From a virus: 28,669 nucleotides of DNA. The notes under the pieces are model-generated. The model made no database searches, was not told the DNA's origin, and was given only the letters and a program-made list of their open reading frames with translations. The DNA lies in the IMG/VR virus record IMGVR_UViG_3300030202_001703, positions 1 to 28,669 of that record; one strand, given 5' to 3'. Positions within the stretch are counted from its first letter, which is position 1. Each line of letters begins with the position of its first letter. Both the position numbers and the translations under genes were made by a program. This document shows positions 1 through 6,012 of this stretch, piece by piece.

Positions 1-30
1 GTTCTGAGAGTAAAAAGTTTTGTGATACAT
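1..30 (-). CDS. possible start of a gene running off the left edge
   Basis: On the minus strand an ATG at 30-28 opens ten codons (MYHKTFYSQN) with no stop before the window edge. It is preceded by GAAAGGGG, which could act as a ribosome binding site although the rest of this genome rarely uses one. Only ten residues are visible, so no function can be given, and a chance open frame is quite possible. Confidence 0.15.
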   Translation of the reverse strand, partial: MYHKTFYSQN

Positions 31-101
31 ATACCCCTTTCTATATATTTATATTATTATATATATAAATAATTATATGTTGTACTGTGGTTGGGGATTG
101 T

Positions 102-133
102 ATGCGATTAAGCTTTAGTTGGTGCAATCGTAT
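102..133. repeat. inverted repeat, 8-bp arms
   Basis: Arms ATGCGATT (102-109) and AATCGTAT (126-133) pair with one G-T wobble around a 16-nt loop. It lies in the gene-free left end and could be a protein-binding dyad. No matching site was identified elsewhere. Confidence 0.3.
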
Positions 134-321
134 TGAACTCGACCAAACTGACACGAAAACAATCAAAAAAAAAAATAAAATATTTTATGTCAGTAGATTT
201 AATTTAATTTGATGTAAAATATATGTGTGTACTATTGAAAGCAACACAATGTTATTTAAGGCGATTTGAGACGTATCTAATGCCCTTAATAAACTTAGTA
301 AGGTGTTTATATGTTAGATAT

Positions 322-344
322 AAAAAAAAGCCTTGTAAAAGGCT
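322..344 (-). terminator. Rho-independent terminator, second of two
   Basis: Read on the minus strand, a 6-bp stem AGCCTT/AAGGCT with a 4-nt loop is followed at once by a run of seven T (plus-strand A run 322-328). It lies 40-60 bases beyond the first terminator and backs it up for the leftward operon 1719-434. Confidence 0.8.
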
Positions 345-383
345 CTAAATAGATTATAATAAAAAAGCTTTAATATATACCAA

Positions 384-408
384 TAAAAAAACCCACTATA
401 AAAGTGGG
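384..408 (-). terminator. Rho-independent terminator, first of two
   Basis: On the minus strand a 6-bp stem CCCACT/AGTGGG with a 5-nt loop is followed by a run of eight T (plus-strand A run 384-391). It starts about 25 bases after the stop of the gene ending at 434, as expected for the end of the leftward three-gene operon. Confidence 0.85.
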
Positions 409-433
409 CTTAATAAATTAGTGTTGATTTAAT

Positions 434-1057
434 CTATACAATTTCAGCATTAAAACACGCTTTACGTATTTGGTCAAGTTTATAAGATAGTTTGTAGTTT
501 TCTTCTCTTAGTTCTTTTAGTTCTTGTTTACTTTCTACATTTTTAGAATTATCAAACCAATGATTAGCTTGGAAAATATACTGTTCAATCCTTACTTTAA
601 GTTTATTGATTTTGATTTTATCGTTCGCTTTCTGTGGGTTGTTAAGATATAATTTACCCAACGAAGTAAGGCGATAAAATTTACCTTTTTTAATTATTAG
701 ATTGGTATATTTCCAATCGCATATATTAGTACAATAATAGCCTCTTTTATACTCTTTATTTGCGTCCTTTCCTTGACTTGTAAGAACGTGTTTTTGTATA
801 CTTGTATAAGTACATTTTTTATCTTTAGAAATTGCTAAAAGCGTCTTAAATTTGATAGTGTTTTTATTTTGCCTAATTTCTGTTTTTTTTATTAATTGTT
901 CTTGTAAAGTGTTAATAAGTAAGCCAATTTCTAAGCCTGTTTTTGTTTCGTCATATTGATGTAAGTCCTCCAAAGTATACAAAAGACTAAATAATTTTTC
1001 TTTTGTTTGTTCATTAATACTATACAATTTAGAAGTTTGTTTTTTACATTTTTGCAT
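434..1057 (-). CDS. hypothetical protein, possible winged-helix DNA-binding domain
   Basis: The protein has 207 aa and no family I can name. The N-terminal ~60 residues are lysine-rich and helical. Residues ~70-135 alternate a helix (FKTLLAISKDK), a second helix (YTSIQKHVLTS) and a strand-turn-strand ending in LTSLGKLYLNN, a layout that resembles a winged helix. The C-terminus (residues ~175-200, LKELREENYKLSYKLDQI) looks like a short coiled coil and could dimerise. It is the last gene of the leftward operon and is followed by two terminators. Its position opposite the early promoter suits a regulator, but that is inference. Confidence 0.6.
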   Translation of the reverse strand: MQKCKKQTSKLYSINEQTKEKLFSLLYTLEDLHQYDETKTGLEIGLLINTLQEQLIKKTEIRQNKNTIKFKTLLAISKDKKCTYTSIQKHVLTSQGKDANKEYKRGYYCTNICDWKYTNLIIKKGKFYRLTSLGKLYLNNPQKANDKIKINKLKVRIEQYIFQANHWFDNSKNVESKQELKELREENYKLSYKLDQIRKACFNAEIV

Positions 1058-1069
1058 AATCTCTATTTT

Positions 1070-1396
1070 TTAGTAAGTTCTTAATTTGTTTATATTTCTA
1101 TCAATTAAAACATTATAGTATTGTTTTAAATTGATTCGCTCAGCGTTGGACACGTTGCAAAAATGCTGAGGGTTATCAGTGGCAAACTTTACAAACCTTT
1201 TAAGGCTATAAAAGTATTTAAATACATTTGTTTTAGTTTTAGCCGATCCTTTAGAGAAATAAATATATTTTATTTGCTCGTGTAAAGCGAATCGAACCGC
1301 ATCCCAATAATTTGAGAAAGTATATTCATTTTCTACATTTCTAGTAATTAAGCCAAAAAAAGCTTTTTTCGTTTGTGTTTGTTTTATTGTGTACAT
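1070..1396 (-). CDS. hypothetical protein
   Basis: A 108-aa basic protein of unknown function. It has no signal peptide or membrane segment. Tyr, Phe and Lys are abundant, with a central helical stretch (YWDAVRFALHEQIKYIYF). The gene sits 12 bases upstream of the 207-aa gene and 5 bases downstream of the 105-aa gene on the same strand, so the three are almost certainly co-transcribed. The tight spacing and clean ATG start support a real gene. It may act with its neighbours early in infection. Confidence 0.6.
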   Translation of the reverse strand: MYTIKQTQTKKAFFGLITRNVENEYTFSNYWDAVRFALHEQIKYIYFSKGSAKTKTNVFKYFYSLKRFVKFATDNPQHFCNVSNAERINLKQYYNVLIDRNINKLRTY

Positions 1397-1401
1397 AGTT
1401 T

Positions 1402-1719
1402 TTAATTTAAGTTTTTAATTTTTACTTCTTTGTTTTCGATTGCTTTAAGGATTTCTTTTTTTCTCATTCCTCGTAATTTGCTAACATCATCCAAAAATTG
1501 ATACAAATATTTAGATGTAGTACGAGAATAGTCTAAAGCGTTTTTATCTAAAATAACAATTTGCTCACCATTTTTATAAATAACTTTTGCAATTATTGTG
1601 TAATAACTTTGAAAGGTGTAAGAGGTTGTTTTTTTTGTACTCTCATAGATTTCAAATTGATTCTTTACGCTTTCGCCACTTCTTGGGCTTTTCAAATTAC
1701 TTACTTTAATAGTTTTCAT
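1402..1719 (-). CDS. small phage protein resembling DUF8033
   Basis: A 105-aa protein. The pattern NLKSPRSGESVKNQF at the N-terminus, then FQSYYTIIA, LDKNALDYSRTTSKY and QFL, and a C-terminus ending in KNLN, is what I recall of a family of small phage and mobile-element proteins of unknown function (DUF8033-like). That assignment is from memory of the motif, not from a search. It is the first gene of the leftward operon. The ATG at 1719 has an A-rich leader containing AACCAAA and no Shine-Dalgarno sequence. Function unknown. Confidence 0.65.
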   Translation of the reverse strand: MKTIKVSNLKSPRSGESVKNQFEIYESTKKTTSYTFQSYYTIIAKVIYKNGEQIVILDKNALDYSRTTSKYLYQFLDDVSKLRGMRKKEILKAIENKEVKIKNLN

Positions 1720-1783
1720 TTTTTTGTGTTTTGGTTAATAATACGTGCAATTTAATTTTAAAATATTTCTAAAAAAAATGCTT

Positions 1784-1791
1784 CAAAGTTT
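1784..1791 (-). promoter_or_regulatory. possible -7 element of the leftward operon
   Basis: On the minus strand AAACTTTG matches the Bacteroidota -7 consensus TAnnTTTG at all fixed positions except the first T. It lies ~65 bases upstream of the first leftward gene. No good TTTG element was seen at the expected distance upstream, so this is weak. Confidence 0.3.
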
Positions 1792-1938
1792 GCAACTGAC
1801 AGAAAGACACCTCTAAACCTCTACCCTATCGCACATATATAATTTTCTCGATATGTTGCCTATCCCCTACCCTCAACCTCTCCCCTCCTATGTAATTTTT
1901 AGTCCATTTAGTAATACGCTTTTATTTTGTGGGGTCGG

Positions 1939-1969
1939 TTTGGAAATTAAAAAAATGTTTATATCTTTG
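1939..1969 (+). promoter_or_regulatory. rightward early promoter
   Basis: A TTTG at 1939-1942 and TATCTTTG at 1962-1969 (exact match to TAnnTTTG) are separated by 19 bases. This fits the housekeeping promoter of Bacteroidota (-33 TTTG, -7 TAnnTTTG). Transcription would begin near 1975, ~35 bases before the first rightward ATG at 2011. It is the only strong candidate to drive the early module. Confidence 0.8.
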
Positions 1970-2010
1970 CCTTCGAACCAAAAAACAAAATCTAATTTAA
2001 ATTGCTAAGA

Positions 2011-2289
2011 ATGAGTAAAGAACAAGAAAATCTACTAAAGCAAGTTCGACCAATGTTAATAACTGGTTGGAACTTAAATAACGAAGAGAAGTGTTACGAT
2101 GTTAAGTTATCGTTTGCATATTTCCCAACCGAATATGATGGAGGTAATCCACCTCGAATCAGATATACTTTAATTATGGAAAGTGGTCGAGAGCAAAGTA
2201 ATTTAAATTGTTCTAAGCACTTTACTGATATGATTCATTGTATTACTAAGTGTATATATGAGGGGCAGTCACAGTACCGACCTCAATAG
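2011..2289 (+). CDS. hypothetical early protein
   Basis: A 92-aa protein when started at ATG 2011. A TTG three codons upstream (2002) is also in frame, but ATG gives the natural start MSKEQENLL. The sequence has an N-terminal helix followed by what look like beta strands (CYDVKLSFAYF, RIRYTLIME) and a helical C-terminus. No family recognised. It is the first gene after the early promoter, a position often held by host-takeover proteins, though nothing in the sequence proves that. Confidence 0.65.
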   Translation: MSKEQENLLKQVRPMLITGWNLNNEEKCYDVKLSFAYFPTEYDGGNPPRIRYTLIMESGREQSNLNCSKHFTDMIHCITKCIYEGQSQYRPQ

Positions 2290-2345
2290 TGAAAGTTCCA
2301 TTTTGAAGATAATTTAATTTAGGTTTATATACCGCCCCTACTTAT

Positions 2346-2651
2346 ATGTTAAACAAAGAAGAACAAATAGATTTAATAGTTTTGATAGCTACTTTTAAGA
2401 GCTTTAACGAGCAATTATATAATATGAAAGGTAAGCACAAGGCTCAAACGAAGATGTGGTTTAATAGACTACTTAACACAGCTCGTAGTTACGAGAATAG
2501 TATCAAGTCACAAACTGATTTGATTGATGATGAGAACTTAGAGATAATCTATGATTCTATCACAGAATTAATTTATGCAATTAAAGAAAACACAATTAAT
2601 CAAGTAAATAAAGAAGAAACAAATGAAGGGACATTGGAAGAAACAATTTAA
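2346..2651 (+). CDS. hypothetical early protein, all-helical
   Basis: A 101-aa protein predicted to be almost wholly helical, with an acidic C-terminus (NKEETNEGTLEETI). No family recognised. Its last 29 bases overlap the next gene in another frame, suggesting translational coupling. The gene lies directly upstream of the recombination pair (162-aa protein and exonuclease) and may belong to that unit. Confidence 0.65.
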   Translation: MLNKEEQIDLIVLIATFKSFNEQLYNMKGKHKAQTKMWFNRLLNTARSYENSIKSQTDLIDDENLEIIYDSITELIYAIKENTINQVNKEETNEGTLEETI

Positions 2652-3111
2652 TTACGAGTACTTAGGATCGTATTCGTTAGATGGTAAGAAAGAGATTGTA
2701 GTAACAGTTAGTAAACTATCTCAAGAGAAGGTTACTGGACAACAAGGTAGAAAAGAAGATTGCTTTGTAGTTTACTTTAAGGAGTTTGACAAAGGGATGA
2801 TACTTAACCGAACTAATGCAAGAGCAATAGAGAAAGTAGCGGGAAGCGGATTGATTGAAGATTGGGTAGGTACACAAGTTACGTTGTATGTAGAGAAAGG
2901 TGTCAAAGCTTTTGGTGATGTAGTCGATGCGTTGCGAATCAGAGATAAGAAACCGACTAGACAAACTATGACTAAGGAAATCGAAACGAGTATGTTAGAT
3001 GCTATTAAGAATGGCAAGTCGGCTCAAGTAGAACAAGCTCTAATTAAGTACAATATGAGTGATAAGCAAAGAGAGAGAATTGAGTTAAACTTACAATCTA
3101 AAGGATTATGA
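2623..3111 (+). CDS. conserved phage recombination-module protein
   Basis: A 162-aa protein. The start MKGHWKKQFNYEYLGSYSL, followed by KKEIVVTVSKL, EDCFVVYF, LNRTNARAIEKVAGS and VTLYVEKGVKAFGDVVDALRIR, matches a widespread phage family without an assigned activity. In my experience it sits beside exonucleases of the RecE/DUF3799 type, as here. Residues ~1-115 form the conserved beta-rich domain; the rest is a charged helical tail. By context it may bind DNA or partner the nuclease, but this is inference. It overlaps the previous gene by 29 bases. The ATG at 2623 agrees with the usual family start. Confidence 0.75.
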   Translation: MKGHWKKQFNYEYLGSYSLDGKKEIVVTVSKLSQEKVTGQQGRKEDCFVVYFKEFDKGMILNRTNARAIEKVAGSGLIEDWVGTQVTLYVEKGVKAFGDVVDALRIRDKKPTRQTMTKEIETSMLDAIKNGKSAQVEQALIKYNMSDKQRERIELNLQSKGL

Positions 3112-3263
3112 TGTTATTAATAATTGTTGCTTGGATATTAGTAGTAGCTAAAGCTCCTTGGTGGCTTTGGGTTTGTTATGTAATTCACGTTGTAGGTGGT
3201 TTATCTTTATGGTTATTTGAAAGCAACGATACTGTAAATAAATTAATCGATAAACTAAAGTAA
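3108..3263 (+). CDS. small single- or double-pass membrane protein
   Basis: A 51-aa protein. The start ATG at 3108 overlaps the TGA of the upstream gene (ATGA); a second ATG follows at once. Residues 2-15 (MLLIIVAWILVVAK) and ~18-37 (PWWLWVCYVIHVVGG) are strongly hydrophobic, so one or two membrane spans are likely, followed by a charged tail. The tight overlap and the next small membrane gene 2 bases downstream support expression. Function unknown; small inner-membrane proteins of this kind can serve superinfection exclusion or host takeover. Confidence 0.55.
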   Translation: MMLLIIVAWILVVAKAPWWLWVCYVIHVVGGLSLWLFESNDTVNKLIDKLK

Positions 3264-3265
3264 TT

Positions 3266-3361
3266 ATGGACACTTATATACCATTATTAGTTATACTTGT
3301 TATTGTAAGTTATGCAGCTTACTTAGCAATATTAGTAAATGACCAAGAAGATAATAAATAA
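3266..3361 (+). CDS. very small membrane protein
   Basis: A 31-aa protein. Residues ~5-24 (IPLLVILVIVSYAAYLAILV) form one membrane helix, followed by the acidic tail NDQEDNK. The stop codon overlaps the ATG of the exonuclease gene (TAATG), and the start lies 2 bases after the previous stop. This gap-free packing is the main reason to believe it is translated. Function unknown. Confidence 0.5.
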   Translation: MDTYIPLLVILVIVSYAAYLAILVNDQEDNK

Positions 3362-4104
3362 TGAAAACATTTAAGACTGACCAAGAATACTACGGAGACT
3401 GGGAGTACACTACAAACTCTCAATTAGGTTACATTAAGAAAGGGTGGGAGTACTATGATATGATGAAGCGTGGAGGTATGATAGACTCACCTGCTTTAAG
3501 ATTCGGTAATTTAGTTCACACTCTTATACTAGAGCCTAAAGAGTTCCAACGTAAGTTTGTTGTAATTAATCCTGAAGATAGACCTGAACCAACTAAGTCG
3601 ATGGCAAGTAAATTAAATAAAGCTTGGAAGATTAAGATGGAGGAAAGAGAAGGTATTGTAATCGGAATGGATCAGTACAACTTAGCTTTGAATCTTCGGG
3701 ACAAGTTATCTAGGATTGATGAGGTTAAATCTATTTTAGATAACTCTGAGAAGGAAGTACCAAAGTGTTGGATAGATTTTAACACGATGCGAAAGTGTAA
3801 AGGTAAAGCCGATATAGTTGTAGATGGAGGTGATATGTTAGTAGACATAAAGACTACCTCTAAACCCATTAGTGAGTTTAGGAAGAGTGCTTACAGGTAC
3901 AATTACCACAGACAAGCTGCGTTCTATTTAGATGGCTTCGGAGCAAAGGAGTTTGTCTTTATTGTAGTAGAGACGCAAGAACCTTATCAAGTAGGTATAT
4001 TTAGATGTACTGAGAATTTTATAGACCAAGGTAGGCAAGAGTACGTTAGCTTACTGGAAATGTTAAACCAACCAAAAACTAAAGTAATACACGAAGAATT
4101 ATGA
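3361..4104 (+). CDS. PD-(D/E)XK exonuclease, RecE/DUF3799 type
   Basis: A 247-aa nuclease of the kind that chews one strand of double-stranded DNA ends for phage recombination. The family signature is visible in order: FGNLVHTLILEP (residues 48-59, His53), KGKADIVVD (148-155, Asp151), VDIKTT (161-166, the D-x-K core Asp162 and Lys164) and YNYHRQAAFYLDGF (180-193, with the family's Gln185 and Tyr189). The length fits this group. The gene follows the conserved 162-aa partner and two tiny membrane genes. It overlaps the next gene by ATGA. No RecT/Redbeta-type annealing protein is recognisable nearby, so the 162-aa protein may do that job or the host may supply it. Confidence 0.85.
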   Translation: MKTFKTDQEYYGDWEYTTNSQLGYIKKGWEYYDMMKRGGMIDSPALRFGNLVHTLILEPKEFQRKFVVINPEDRPEPTKSMASKLNKAWKIKMEEREGIVIGMDQYNLALNLRDKLSRIDEVKSILDNSEKEVPKCWIDFNTMRKCKGKADIVVDGGDMLVDIKTTSKPISEFRKSAYRYNYHRQAAFYLDGFGAKEFVFIVVETQEPYQVGIFRCTENFIDQGRQEYVSLLEMLNQPKTKVIHEEL

Positions 4105-4526
4105 AAAGTGAAGTTTTACCAAGACACGCAAGAACAAGATTGTTGAAGTGTCTACCAAAAGTTTGCGAATATTGGAATGTTAGTGCTGATGAAGTATTAA
4201 GTACAAGTAGAAAAAGACACATAATATACGCAAAGCACAGTTTAAGATATTTTTTACACACTTATGGAGATTTAACTGCTTGTGATATAGGTACGTTAAC
4301 TAATTGCGACCACTCAAGTGTTTTACACTCTGTAAAAACTTTTAAAGTTTATTGTGAATATGACGAAGATTTTAGAACTTTCAAGCGATTAGTTTCAAGA
4401 GAAACAGTTTGTGACATAGATTATAGCGTATCAAGTAAGATAAGAAAGATTATAAAGTCTAATAACTATATAAGCAAAAAAGTGGATTTAATCAAAAAAA
4501 TATTTGACTACAATGAAAATAGATAG
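4101..4526 (+). CDS. stand-alone DnaA domain IV-like DNA-binding protein
   Basis: A 141-aa protein. Residues ~14-100 look like the C-terminal DNA-binding domain of DnaA: VCEYWNVSADEVLS (21-34), RKRHIIYAKHSLRYFL (37-52, counterpart of the basic loop and following helix), then DIGTLTNCDHSSVLHSVKTF (62-81), where DHSSVLH (70-76) matches the DH(T/S)(T/S)VLH signature that contacts DnaA boxes. The ATPase and DnaB-loading domains of DnaA are absent. The C-terminal ~40 residues are basic and helical. The gene overlaps the exonuclease by 4 bases. It could mark a phage origin, compete with host DnaA or regulate transcription. Domain call is firm; role is inference. Confidence 0.75.
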   Translation: MKSEVLPRHARTRLLKCLPKVCEYWNVSADEVLSTSRKRHIIYAKHSLRYFLHTYGDLTACDIGTLTNCDHSSVLHSVKTFKVYCEYDEDFRTFKRLVSRETVCDIDYSVSSKIRKIIKSNNYISKKVDLIKKIFDYNENR

Positions 4527-4749
4527 AATAGACGTTTGTCACGAGACGATCCAAGAGGAAACAAATGAGAGCGTAATAGTATCTGTAGTAGAAACAGATA
4601 AAGAAGATGAGTTTCAAATTAGGTTTCATTTAAATTACCACGAGGAGCTTAGTCCACTTGTAGGATTATGTGTAGATGAGATGAATAAGACTCCCCAAGC
4701 AAGAGAATTTTTTTTAAAGGTCGTAGACCAATATTATGAGCAATTTTAA
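4513..4749 (+). CDS. small acidic hypothetical protein
   Basis: A 78-aa protein from ATG 4513. A TTG at 4504 is in frame but the ATG is preferred. It has two beta-like stretches (ESVIVSVVET, EFQIRFHLNY) and an acidic helical C-terminus. No family recognised. The start lies inside the end of the DnaA-like gene (14-base overlap, other frame), so the two are probably coupled, and the SSB-like gene follows 28 bases on. Confidence 0.6.
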   Translation: MKIDRIDVCHETIQEETNESVIVSVVETDKEDEFQIRFHLNYHEELSPLVGLCVDEMNKTPQAREFFLKVVDQYYEQF

Positions 4750-4777
4750 TTATTAATTTTAACTAAACACGAAAAGG

Positions 4778-5143
4778 ATGAGAGATTTATCTTTAAAAGG
4801 CGAGATTACAAAAATCGCTAAATTAGAAACTGGAACGTCAAAATCGGGAAAGGAATGGAAAAAGTTAGGGTTTGTTATCACCACAGAAGGTGAGTACCCT
4901 AAAGATGTTTACTTCACAGTATTTGGTGAAGAGAAAACTACAAACTTTATGACTTACAATAGAGTTGGTAAAATTGTAGAGGTATTCTTTAATATCTTTG
5001 CAAGAGAGTTTAACAACAAATGGTACACGGATCTTGGTGCGTGGAAAGTAGTTAGTGAAAAGATTACTGAATCTACTACTCCTGTAACAGAGACAGCTTC
5101 TGCTAACGGATTTCACAAAGCTACTGAAGATTTACCATTTTAG
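4778..5143 (+). CDS. ssb: DUF3127-type single-stranded DNA-binding protein
   Basis: A 121-aa OB-fold protein. The order LKGEITKIAKLETGTSKSG, WKKLGFVITTEGEYPKDVYF, VGKIVEVFFNIFAREFNNKW and YTDLGAWKV corresponds to DUF3127, a small SSB-like family common in Bacteroidota and their phages. The C-terminus ends EDLPF (117-121), like the acidic tip by which bacterial SSBs recruit partner proteins; a Thr/Ser-rich linker (~95-110) connects it. It would coat single-stranded DNA made by the exonuclease and helicase. The start carries AAAAGGATG, with a purine run too close to the ATG to be a normal Shine-Dalgarno sequence. Confidence 0.85.
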   Translation: MRDLSLKGEITKIAKLETGTSKSGKEWKKLGFVITTEGEYPKDVYFTVFGEEKTTNFMTYNRVGKIVEVFFNIFAREFNNKWYTDLGAWKVVSEKITESTTPVTETASANGFHKATEDLPF

Positions 5144-5370
5144 TTACTAAAGGTGTGGGTGATTAACTGTTAAACCCTTATAATCTCAGCTACAGAGTGC
5201 GATATTGCAAGACCAAACCTGAGAACCTTTTATAATAACGAGAGTGGGCTGCGTGAGTGCTACATATTCAAATCCTAGTTTTAAGCAATATGGCTAGGTT
5301 ATTCTTGTACGAGGGGAGTTAGATTTTGATTTGGTCGTCGGTTTTACTCTCCTCTACTTTTTTTTTTAAC
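5144..5370 (+). ncRNA. candidate structured RNA or leader ending in a terminator
   Basis: A gene-free 240-base gap in an otherwise packed operon. It folds on paper into four elements: a hairpin 5157-5177 (GGGT...ACCC with inner TTAA/TTAA); a long-range stem 5178-5189 with 5219-5224 and 5230-5235 (TTATAA/TTATAA and TCTCAG/CTGAGA) enclosing a small hairpin at 5199-5210; a stem CCTAG/CTAGG (5274-5278 with 5294-5298); and the terminator at 5311-5367. No TAnnTTTG promoter was found upstream, so it may be a processed operon RNA, an attenuating leader of the initiator gene, or a DNA origin structure. Confidence 0.45.
5311..5367 (+). terminator. Rho-independent terminator before the initiator gene
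   Basis: A 9-bp stem, GAGGGGAGT (5311-5319) with ACTCTCCTC (5346-5354), contains one G-T wobble and is followed by a run of ten T (5358-5367). The loop is long (26 nt). It lies inside the early operon, only 18 bases before the next start codon, so it probably attenuates rather than fully ends transcription. Confidence 0.7.
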
Positions 5371-5384
5371 CAAAGAAAAAACGA

Positions 5385-6011
5385 ATGAAAATGGCAAAGA
5401 GATTTACAGAAACAATGAAATGGAATGAGGATTGGTATTTAGACCTTTCCCTAGCAGATAAATTATTTTGGATATACATTTGCGATAATTGTGACCACGC
5501 AGGTATATTCAAACCGAATAAAAGAATGTTTGAGTTATTAATAGGTCACGAGATTAACGTACAATCATTCTTAGACAATGTAAACTTAAACAAACCAAGA
5601 ATTTGCGTTCTAGGTAATGGAAGGTGGTTTCTTACTGGCTTTATAGAATTTCAGTACGGCAATAAACTCAACCCTAATAACAGAGTACATAAGTCTATAT
5701 TAAAGTTATTGAATGAAAACGATATTAGTTTAGATTTTCCTAACAATAAAATTAGTTTAGCAGAACCTATTAATAATCGAAGAAATATTCCTGAGTCTGC
5801 CCAAGAAGTTATTACATACTTCCTAGAAAAAGGTAGCAACAAAAGGGAAGCTGAAAGATTCTTTTACTACTACGAATCCCAAGGATGGAATGTAGGTAAG
5901 AATCCAATGAAGGATTGGAAGATGGCAGCTTCAGGGTGGATTTCAAGGAATAAAAAAAATCAGCCTGACTCTGATTACTTAGGAGGTCAATTAAATGCTA
6001 TGAAGAACTAA
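5385..6011 (+). CDS. replisome organiser / replication initiation protein
   Basis: A 208-aa protein. The N-terminus (residues ~8-75: ETMKWNEDWYLDLSLADKLF, then YICDNCDHAGIF and FLTGFIEFQYG) is the winged-helix layout seen in phage replisome organisers. The C-terminus (~140-185: FYYYESQGWNVGKNPMKDWK, AASGW) resembles DnaD/DnaT-like helicase-loading segments. The helicase gene begins 1 base after its stop, the usual initiator-helicase pairing. A second in-frame ATG follows at 5391; either could be used, and the leader AACCAAAGAAAAAACGA gives no Shine-Dalgarno help. It would bind the origin and recruit the helicase. Confidence 0.75.
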   Translation: MKMAKRFTETMKWNEDWYLDLSLADKLFWIYICDNCDHAGIFKPNKRMFELLIGHEINVQSFLDNVNLNKPRICVLGNGRWFLTGFIEFQYGNKLNPNNRVHKSILKLLNENDISLDFPNNKISLAEPINNRRNIPESAQEVITYFLEKGSNKREAERFFYYYESQGWNVGKNPMKDWKMAASGWISRNKKNQPDSDYLGGQLNAMKN

Positions 6012-6012
6012 A

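Larger units (their letters stand above)
1..383. other. non-coding left end with dyad symmetries
   Basis: Very AT-rich stretch with no ORF of convincing length on either strand. It holds two inverted repeats. One has arms 102-109 and 126-133 (ATGCGATT / AATCGTAT, one G-T wobble, 16-nt loop). The other has arms 147-153 and 188-194 (ACTGACA / TGTCAGT). The heptamer ACTGACA occurs again at 1795-1801 in the divergent control region, so it may be a regulator site. No promoter matching TAnnTTTG was found here. Confidence 0.5.

Noticed and set aside
1561-1755. 64-aa hydrophobic plus-strand frame (FCNYCVITL...)
   Set aside because: Antisense to the 105-aa leftward gene and its leader; no promoter in that direction and the hydrophobicity reflects T-rich antisense codons.
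2002-2010. TTG start three codons before the first rightward gene's ATG
   Set aside because: The ATG at 2011 gives a natural N-terminus; nothing favours TTG.
4252-4260. DnaA-box-like TTTTACACA inside the DnaA-like gene
   Set aside because: Only a single isolated match in a coding sequence; a functional origin would need a cluster, so it is not listed as a site.
5262-5300. Possible tRNA (TTCAAATCC resembles a T-loop)
   Set aside because: The bases on either side do not form a 5-bp T-stem, and no acceptor stem, anticodon arm or D-arm can be drawn around it.
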